NCBI RefSeq assembly: GCF_008329605.1 | Contig: NZ_NPKO01000003.1 | Location: 310,001-374,000 of the forward strand | Length of the DNA: 64,000 nt | Source: Mycolicibacterium sp. P9-64 | Lineage (GTDB): Bacteria > Actinomycetota > Actinomycetes > Mycobacteriales > Mycobacteriaceae | Direction: 5' to 3' | Shown: positions 58,447-64,000 of the stretch, in pieces | How positions within the stretch are numbered: position 1 is the stretch's first letter | Layout: each line of letters starts with the position of its first letter | Position numbers and translations under genes: made by a program | Notes under the pieces: generated by a model | Database searches by the model: none | The model's input: only the letters and a program-made list of their open reading frames with translations | Told to the model about the DNA's origin: nothing

Positions 58447-59649
58447 ATGACCGGATATTCGGACCGCGACGCCGTCATCGTCAGCGCGGTACGCACCCCG
58501 ATCGGCAAGGGCAAGGCCAACGGTGCGCTGCACGGCGTCCTGCCCGCCGATCTTCTCGCGCACAGCCTGCGCGAGGTCGTCACCCGCACCGGAATCGACC
58601 CGGTCACGATCGACGACGTCATCGCTGGCGCCGTCACCCAGGTCGGCGACCAGGCCCTCAACATCGCCCGCAATGCCCTTCTCGGCGCGGGCTTCCCCGA
58701 GTCCGTGCCGGGCACGACAGTCGATCGGCAGTGTGGAAGTAGCCAGCAGGCAATCTCATTCGCCGCGCAGGGCGTCATCTCCGGGCCCTACGACATCGTG
58801 ATCGCCGCGGGCGTGGAGTCCATGGGCCGAGTGCCGATGGGCACGTCGGTACTGCCCGGCAGCGACCCGTTCGGCATCGGATTCGGCGAGCGCTACTCCG
58901 AGGGACTCGTCCCGCAGGGCATCAGCGCAGAGCTGATCGCCGCCAAGTGGGGGCTGTCACGGACCGAGCTCGACGAATTCTCCGCAGGCAGCCACGAGAA
59001 GGCTGCTCGCGCGGCCAAGGACGGGCTGTTCGACAACGAGCTGACCCCGATCGCGGGGTTGTCGCACGACGAGATCATCCGCCCCGAGACGACGGTCGAG
59101 ACGCTGGCCGGCTTGCGGCCCGCCTTCTACAGCGAGGCGTACGCGGCCCGGTTCCCACTGATCAACTGGGAGATCACGGCGGGCAACTCGTCGCCGCTGT
59201 CCGACGGCAGCGCCGCGGTGATGATCACGAGCGGTGCGGTGGCCCGCAACCTCGGGCTCAAGCCGTTGGCCCGCATCCACACCATGACGGCCGTGGGCTC
59301 CGATCCGCTGTACATGCTGACCGGCGTCATCCCGGCGACCGAGAAGGTGCTGGCGCGTGCAGGGCTGAAGCTCTCCGACATCGACTTGTTCGAGGTCAAC
59401 GAGGCGTTCGCACCTGTTGTGCTGGCGTGGGCCCGAGACGTCTTTGGGGCGCAGAATGCGGCCAAGGGACTGGAACGGACCAACGTCAACGGTGGTGCCA
59501 TCGCCATCGGTCACCCGTTGGGCGCCAGCGGTGCCCGCATCATGACGACCATGGTCAACGCACTCGAGCAGCGCGACGGACGCTTCGCCCTGCAGACGAT
59601 GTGTGAGGCAGGCGGCATGGCCAACTCCACCATCATCGAGCGCCTCTAA
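58447..59649 (+). CDS. Thiolase / acetyl-CoA acyltransferase
   Basis: 400 residues. Nucleophile Cys in TTVDRQCGSSQQAISFAAQG, second-domain His in VNVNGGAIAIGHPLGASGAR, and base Cys in LQTMCEAGGMANSTIIERL, where GEGGG-type glycine runs are usual. VNEAFAPVVLAW is also conserved. Acts in fatty-acid or cholesterol beta-oxidation or acetoacetyl-CoA turnover; chain preference unknown. The ATG at 58447 has a strong AGGAGG. Divergent from HxlR, which probably regulates it. Confidence 0.92.
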   Translation: MTGYSDRDAVIVSAVRTPIGKGKANGALHGVLPADLLAHSLREVVTRTGIDPVTIDDVIAGAVTQVGDQALNIARNALLGAGFPESVPGTTVDRQCGSSQQAISFAAQGVISGPYDIVIAAGVESMGRVPMGTSVLPGSDPFGIGFGERYSEGLVPQGISAELIAAKWGLSRTELDEFSAGSHEKAARAAKDGLFDNELTPIAGLSHDEIIRPETTVETLAGLRPAFYSEAYAARFPLINWEITAGNSSPLSDGSAAVMITSGAVARNLGLKPLARIHTMTAVGSDPLYMLTGVIPATEKVLARAGLKLSDIDLFEVNEAFAPVVLAWARDVFGAQNAAKGLERTNVNGGAIAIGHPLGASGARIMTTMVNALEQRDGRFALQTMCEAGGMANSTIIERL

Positions 59650-59701
59650 GCGATTCGGCGTGTTCCGTAACCCTCAGCGTTACGGAACACGCCGAAATCG
59701 C
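59650..59701. terminator. Strong bidirectional hairpin terminator
   Basis: A 22-base arm (59650–59671) pairs with 59679–59701 through a 7-base loop with one bulged A. The stem core is TTCGGCGTGTTCCGTAAC. It lies 1 base after the thiolase stop and 11 bases before the end of the convergent oxidoreductase gene. No T-tract. Confidence 0.75.
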
Positions 59702-59711
59702 AAGGAGGAGG

Positions 59712-60155
59712 CTAGGCGCGGGTGAGCTCGAACAGCGGGATGATCCGGCTGGACTTCGACTCGTACTCGGCGAACACGGGCGCAACGGCGATGATCGCCG
59801 GAACCACCTCGTCACGCTCCGCCGTCGGCAATTCGCGGGCCACCACGTCGTATGCCTCGGTACCGACCTCGATGCGGGCCTGCGGGTTGGCCCGCAGATT
59901 GTGCACCCACGCCGGATCCTTGGGCGCACCGCCGTACGAGCCGAAGATGATCGTCCGGCCATCCAGGTCCAGGAACGCCAGCGGTGACAACCGCTTCTGC
60001 CCCGACTTGGCACCCGTCGTGGTCAACAGCAGCAGATTGTCGCCGAACTCGGGCACCTTGCCGTCGTTGGCCCGGAACTTCGTCACGATGTCGTCGTTGA
60101 ACGCGTGCAGCGCCGTGACGTCGTTGAGCAGCTTTTCCCTGTCGATCTCTGTCAT
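59712..60155 (-). CDS. F420-dependent nitroreductase-fold oxidoreductase (Ddn/DUF385 family)
   Basis: 147 residues. LLLLTTTGAKSGQKRLSPLA is the Ddn-family deazaflavin-binding signature, followed by FLDLDGRTIIFGSYGGAPKD, PAWVHNLRANPQARIEVG and ARELPTAERDEV. Uses coenzyme F420H2 to reduce small organic molecules. It is 3 bases downstream of the aspS stop on the same strand and probably cotranscribed. Substrate unknown. Confidence 0.9.
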   Translation of the reverse strand: MTEIDREKLLNDVTALHAFNDDIVTKFRANDGKVPEFGDNLLLLTTTGAKSGQKRLSPLAFLDLDGRTIIFGSYGGAPKDPAWVHNLRANPQARIEVGTEAYDVVARELPTAERDEVVPAIIAVAPVFAEYESKSSRIIPLFELTRA

Positions 60156-60158
60156 GCC

Positions 60159-61928
60159 CTAGTCCAAGCCCTTCGGTTTGGCATCTATTCCGGATTCCTT
60201 GCGCTGCTGCGGGGTGATCGGCGCAGGCGCATCGGTCAACGGATCCACACCGCCGCCGGACTTCGGGAAGGCGATGACCTCGCGGATGGAGTCGACGCCT
60301 GCCAACAGTGCGGTGATGCGGTCCCAGCCGAATGCGATCCCGCCGTGTGGTGGCGCGCCGAAGGCGAACGCGTCCAACAGGAATCCGAACTTGTCCTGGG
60401 CCTCGTCGTTGTCGATGCCCATCATCGCGAACACGCGTTCCTGAACGTCGCGGCGGTGGATGCGGATCGATCCGCCGCCGATCTCGTTGCCGTTGCAGAC
60501 GATGTCGTACGCATCCGCCATGGCAGAGCCCGGATCGGTGTCGAACGTGGCCACGGATTCGGGCTTGGGCGCAGTGAACGCGTGGTGCGACGCGGTCCAC
60601 GCCCCCGAGCCGACGGCGACGTCACCGGCCGCCGTGGCGTCGTCGGCAGCCTCGAACAGCGGCCAGTCCACCACCCAGGTGAACGCCCACGCGGTCGGGT
60701 CGATCAGATCCAGCCGCTTGGCGACCTCGATGCGGGTAGCACCCAACAGCGAGCGGCCGGCCTTGGCCGTACCCGCGGCGAAGAAGATGCAGTCCCCCGG
60801 CTTCGCGCCGACGTGGGCGGCAAGCCCGTCACGCTCGGCGTCGGTGAGGTTCTTGGCGACGGGGCCGCCGAGCGTGCCGTCCTCGGCGACCAGCACGTAG
60901 GCCAGGCCCTTGTGGCCGCGTTGCTTGGCGAACTCCTGCCAGCCGTCCAGCGTGCGCCGCGGCTGCGATGCGCCGCCCGGCATGACGACGGCGCCGACGT
61001 ACGGCGCCTGGAAGACGCGAAACGTGGTGTCGGAGAAGTATTCCGTGCACTCGACGAGCTCCAGCCCGAACCGCAGATCGGGCTTGTCGGAGCCGAACCG
61101 ACGCATCGCGTCGGCGTAGTTGATCCGCGGGAGCGGCGTGGGCAGGTCGTAGCCGACCAGCGCCCACAGCGCCTTGAGCACCTCTTCCGACACGGCGATC
61201 ACGTCGTCGGCGTCGACGAAGCTCATCTCCATGTCCAACTGGGTGAACTCGGGCTGGCGGTCGGCGCGGAAGTCCTCGTCGCGGTAGCACCGCGCGATCT
61301 GGTAGTAGCGCTCCATGCCCGCCACCATCAGCAACTGCTTGAACAGCTGCGGACTCTGCGGCAGCGCATAGAACGAACCGGGCTGCAGCCGCGCGGGCAC
61401 CAGGAAGTCGCGGGCCCCCTCGGGGGTCGAGCGGGTCAGCGTCGGCGTCTCGATCTCGACGAAGTCATGCTCGGCCAGCACACCGCGCGCGGCAGCGTTC
61501 ACCTTGGAGCGCAACCGGATTGCGTTGCCGGGGCCTTCGCGGCGCAGATCCAGGTAGCGGTAGCGCAGCCGGGCTTCCTCACCCGCGGTCTCGTCGAGCT
61601 GGAACGGCAGCGGCGCGCTCTCGCCGAGCACCGTCAGCGACGTCGCGTTGACCTCGATGTCGCCCGTGGCGATGTCGGCGTTGGCGTTGCCCTCGGGCCG
61701 GGTCTCCACGACGCCGACCACGGAGACGCAGAACTCGGCGCGAAGATGGTGCGCCTGCTCGAGCACTCCCGCGTCGCGGAACACCACCTGCGCCACGCCG
61801 GACGCATCGCGGAGATCGATGAAGATGACGCCGCCGTGGTCACGCCGACGGGCCACCCAACCGGCCAACGTCACCTTCTGACCGGCGTCGGTGGACCGCA
61901 ACGAACCGGCGGCATGACTGCGCAACAC
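60159..61928 (-). CDS. aspS: Aspartyl/asparaginyl-type aspartate–tRNA ligase
   Basis: 589 residues. N-terminal OB anticodon-binding domain ([20 protein letters not shown]), class II motif 2 ([19 protein letters not shown]), GAD insertion domain in the middle, and motif 3 ([15 protein letters not shown]). Mycobacterial AspRS is usually non-discriminating. The GTG at 61928 has AGGGAG upstream. TACACT on the minus strand (61973–61968) is a reasonable -10. Divergent from the PanE-family gene. Confidence 0.97.
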   Translation of the reverse strand: MLRSHAAGSLRSTDAGQKVTLAGWVARRRDHGGVIFIDLRDASGVAQVVFRDAGVLEQAHHLRAEFCVSVVGVVETRPEGNANADIATGDIEVNATSLTVLGESAPLPFQLDETAGEEARLRYRYLDLRREGPGNAIRLRSKVNAAARGVLAEHDFVEIETPTLTRSTPEGARDFLVPARLQPGSFYALPQSPQLFKQLLMVAGMERYYQIARCYRDEDFRADRQPEFTQLDMEMSFVDADDVIAVSEEVLKALWALVGYDLPTPLPRINYADAMRRFGSDKPDLRFGLELVECTEYFSDTTFRVFQAPYVGAVVMPGGASQPRRTLDGWQEFAKQRGHKGLAYVLVAEDGTLGGPVAKNLTDAERDGLAAHVGAKPGDCIFFAAGTAKAGRSLLGATRIEVAKRLDLIDPTAWAFTWVVDWPLFEAADDATAAGDVAVGSGAWTASHHAFTAPKPESVATFDTDPGSAMADAYDIVCNGNEIGGGSIRIHRRDVQERVFAMMGIDNDEAQDKFGFLLDAFAFGAPPHGGIAFGWDRITALLAGVDSIREVIAFPKSGGGVDPLTDAPAPITPQQRKESGIDAKPKGLD

Positions 61929-62005
61929 GAAAACTCCCTGGAAATGGCCTTGGGCGTGGACCGACCCAGTGTAGTGGTGGCGATTTCGTCGGTACCTTGG
62001 CGCTG

Positions 62006-62893
62006 GTGACTACGAGCATTGCCGTCATCGGGCCTGGCGCCATCGGATCGACCGTCGCGGCGCTGGTGCACGGTGCGGGCCATCAAGTGGTCGTGTGCGG
62101 CCGCACCCCCCGCGACTCGATCGAGGTCAGGCCTGACGACGGCGATCCAATCATCGTGCCGAGCCCCGTACGCACCGACCCCGCCACCATCGACCGACCC
62201 GTCGACGTGGTGATGCTGGCCGTCAAGGACACCCAAACCGAGGGTGCAGCCCCATGGTTGGCGCGGCTGTGCGACGAGAACACGGTGGTGTGTGCACTGC
62301 AGAACGGCGTCGAGCAGGTCGAACGGGTCGGGCGCTTCTGCCCGACGTCGACCGTGGTGCCCGCCGCGGTCTGGTTCTCCGCCGAGACGCAGCCCGAGGG
62401 GTGGATCCGGCTCAGGACGGGCGTGCGCCTGGTGCTGCCCGAGGGCGAGGCCTCACGGCGGCTGGCGGACCTGCTGTCGGGTCCTTCGTGCGACGTCGAA
62501 TGCAGCCCCGACTTCGTCACCGCCGCCTGGCACAAACTGCTGACCAATGCCGTCGCAGGCCTGATGGTGCTGACGGGCAGGAAGTCCGGGATGTTCCGCC
62601 GCGACGACGTGGCCCGACTCGCACGGGACTACCTCACCGAATGTCTCGCGGTGGCCCGCGCCGACGGCGCCAAGCTCGAGGACGCCGTAATCGAGGAGGT
62701 CGTCGGGTTGTTCAGCGGCCTGCCCGAGGACATCACCACGTCGATACTGACCGACCGCGAGCTCGGCAGACCACTCGAGTGGGACATTCGCAACGGGGTG
62801 ATCGTCCGCAAGTCCGCCTTGCACGAGCTGGCCACGCCGATCAGCTCCGTCCTGGTGCCGCTGCTCGCCGCCGCCAGCGATGGACCGGGATAG
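62006..62893 (+). CDS. Ketopantoate reductase family (ApbA/PanE) protein, Rv2573-like
   Basis: 295 residues. NADPH turn [40 protein letters not shown] with the conserved Lys, [11 protein letters not shown], and catalytic Lys in [20 protein letters not shown]. The C-terminus ([20 protein letters not shown]) matches the H37Rv Rv2573 protein from memory. Its place beside aspS matches too. Whether it is the true PanE of pantothenate synthesis is uncertain. The GTG at 62006 is chosen; a TTG at 61997 is possible. Confidence 0.87.
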   Translation: MTTSIAVIGPGAIGSTVAALVHGAGHQVVVCGRTPRDSIEVRPDDGDPIIVPSPVRTDPATIDRPVDVVMLAVKDTQTEGAAPWLARLCDENTVVCALQNGVEQVERVGRFCPTSTVVPAAVWFSAETQPEGWIRLRTGVRLVLPEGEASRRLADLLSGPSCDVECSPDFVTAAWHKLLTNAVAGLMVLTGRKSGMFRRDDVARLARDYLTECLAVARADGAKLEDAVIEEVVGLFSGLPEDITTSILTDRELGRPLEWDIRNGVIVRKSALHELATPISSVLVPLLAAASDGPG

Positions 62894-62909
62894 AGCCGTC
62901 GTAGACGCT

Positions 62910-62942
62910 TGAGTAGACACAACGCCCTAGAGTGTCTACTCA
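62910..62942. promoter_or_regulatory. Long inverted repeat ending on a start codon
   Basis: TGAGTAGACAC (62910–62920) and GTGTCTACTCA (62932–62942) are perfect 11-base arms around an 11-base spacer. The last base is the A of the SRPBCC gene ATG. The spacer region contains TAGAGT (62928–62933), a TANNNT -10. A dimeric repressor here would cover the promoter and the start. Confidence 0.6.
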
Positions 62943-63484
62943 TGGCCAAGACTTACCCGTGCGAACGCGTCGACCTCGACTTCATCGAGCGTGCGCCGTT
63001 CCGCTTCGTCAGCACAGTCGACCTCGCGATCACCCCCGAGCAGCTGTTCGAGGTCCTCGCCGATGCCGAGTCATGGCCGCACTGGGCGACATTGATCACC
63101 AAGGTGGTCTGGACCAGCCCCGAGCCCCGCAGCATCGGCACCACCCGCACGGTGAGCATGCGCGGCAACATCGTCGGCGACGAGGAGTTCCTCGCGTGGG
63201 AGCCCTTCTCCCACATGGCCTTCCGGTTCAACCAGAGCACGTCGAACGCACTGTCTGCCTTTGCCGAGGACTACCGGGTGGTGCCGACCGCCGACGGCTG
63301 TCATCTCACCTGGGTGATGGCGATGAAGCCAAACGGCGTCGCGGGCAGGCTCGGCATGACGGTCTCACAGCCGGTGATGGCGTGGCTGTTCCAGCGTTTC
63401 CTGCACAACCTCAACCGCTACGCCAACGAGCGCTTCGCCGCCAGCGCCTCGCTCAGTACAGACCCTCCCACGCCGAACGCCTGA
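62942..63484 (+). CDS. SRPBCC/polyketide-cyclase-like fold protein (Rv2574-like position)
   Basis: 180 residues. STVDLAITPEQLFEVLADAE, SWPHWATLITKVVW, EEFLAWEPFSHMAFRF and a C-terminal helix MAWLFQRFLHNLNRYANERF are SRPBCC features. A hydrophobic ligand is expected. The ATG at 62942 is preferred over an upstream frame opening because MAKTYPCERVDLDF is family-like and the palindrome ends on it; the mRNA is probably leaderless. The 3' end overlaps the convergent esterase by 32 bases. Confidence 0.75.
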   Translation: MAKTYPCERVDLDFIERAPFRFVSTVDLAITPEQLFEVLADAESWPHWATLITKVVWTSPEPRSIGTTRTVSMRGNIVGDEEFLAWEPFSHMAFRFNQSTSNALSAFAEDYRVVPTADGCHLTWVMAMKPNGVAGRLGMTVSQPVMAWLFQRFLHNLNRYANERFAASASLSTDPPTPNA

Positions 63485-64000
63485 CGCCATCCGGATCGGC
63501 GACCGTGTCGTCGCGCGTCGAACGAATGACCCGGGTGCGCCGGTCCTGCACGTCGTAGCGCGGCCAATCCGCACCGAGCTCGCCAGTAGAGAAGTTCAAC
63601 CACGTGCGCTGCATGCGCCTGCCCACCGATGGCTGCACGCGTCGACCGAGCGGGTGCAGCTTGCGCCCGAGGTACGACGAGTAGCTGTGTTGTACGTGGA
63701 CGATCTCGCTGCCGTGTGTTGCGCCGAGCCCGAGCACGCGCAGGCTCCACGCGGCGTGGTCGAACCTGTAGGCGTAGGTCGGGGCGTGCGCGCTGTAGGC
63801 ATCGGCGAATGCCCATGCGGGAGCGCAGAACATGGCGTCGGATCCGACGGCCACGAGAGCACGGCGCCGCGGATAGTCCGGATAGGCGGCAAGCACGCGC
63901 TCCTTGGCGTCGGGTGCCGTGCGGTCGAAGTAGGCGTCGATGCTGCCCACCGTCGTCGGCAACATCGGCGGTTTGACCCAGGCGAACATCGACGCTTCGT
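63453..64000 (-). CDS. Type B carboxylesterase, C-terminal part, cut by window edge
   Basis: The frame is open from the right window edge to a stop at 63453 (182 codons). GSDAMFCAPAWAFADAYSAH and the segment around GLGATHGSEIVHVQHSYSSY are the C-terminal third of the carboxylesterase/para-nitrobenzyl-esterase family, with the catalytic His in ATHGSEI. MQRTWLNFSTGELGADWPRY is also typical. The Ser and Glu of the triad lie outside the window. Substrate not predictable. Confidence 0.85.
   Translation of the reverse strand, partial: EASMFAWVKPPMLPTTVGSIDAYFDRTAPDAKERVLAAYPDYPRRRALVAVGSDAMFCAPAWAFADAYSAHAPTYAYRFDHAAWSLRVLGLGATHGSEIVHVQHSYSSYLGRKLHPLGRRVQPSVGRRMQRTWLNFSTGELGADWPRYDVQDRRTRVIRSTRDDTVADPDGVRRSAWEGLY

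Noticed and set aside
60105..62009. 634-codon plus-strand frame antisense to aspS
   Set aside because: Shadow of aspS; no recognisable motif or ribosome-binding site.

Overview
The window is high-GC chromosomal DNA of a mycobacterium, most likely an environmental Mycolicibacterium-type species. The evidence is the backbone gene order: a nusB–efp–pepQ–B-4DMT–aroQ–aroB–aroK–aroC block, prepilin peptidase–aroE–mltG–ruvX–alaS, a Rv2557/Rv2558-like gene and rarA, the Rv2566–Rv2569-type transglutaminase/ATP-grasp genes, and aspS next to a PanE-family gene. From memory this follows M. tuberculosis H37Rv Rv2532c–Rv2574, but many H37Rv genes are missing and replaced by metabolic and regulatory islands. 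A 13E12/DUF222 HNH gene, a SigF-type promoter and a mycobacterial LexA box fit the same assignment. No rRNA, tRNA, CRISPR array or complete insertion sequence was seen.

Region 1–12.5 kb is accessory. It holds the end of an SDR gene, an amino-acid permease and an FAD monooxygenase with a palindrome at its start. Next comes a DeoR regulator divergent from a CUT2 sugar ABC transporter (binding lipoprotein, fused ATPase, two permeases) joined to split DhaK and DhaL ketose-kinase subunits. A thioesterase-like and an NTF2-like gene follow, then about 0.5 kb without a convincing gene.

Region 12.5–32 kb is the conserved backbone: translation (efp, alaS), the shikimate pathway (aroQ/B/K/C and aroE), cell wall (mltG) and DNA maintenance (ruvX, rarA). 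A PknB paralogue with four PASTA domains and a GNAT gene sit after aroC. The YjbQ-family gene upstream of alaS is reduced to a 63-codon remnant by internal deletion.

Region 32–48 kb mixes accessory and conserved genes. It has the SOS-box 13E12 gene with nine in-frame 15-bp repeats, a MerR–reductase pair, a type III PKS / methyltransferase / flavoprotein operon resembling Streptomyces srsABC, and a collinear four-gene set: DUF2126 transglutaminase, circularly permuted ATP-grasp with alpha-E, a second transglutaminase and a zinc metallopeptidase. Small tandem and interspersed repeats lie inside several of these coding regions.

Region 48–56.4 kb is a second DeoR-controlled carbohydrate operon: FGGY kinase, CUT1 ABC importer, SDR and BtpA/SgcQ-family protein. 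Region 56.4–64 kb holds an MmcQ/YjbR protein, an O-methyltransferase, an HxlR regulator divergent from a thiolase, an F420-type oxidoreductase, aspS, a PanE-family protein, an SRPBCC protein whose start codon sits in a long inverted repeat, and the end of a carboxylesterase.
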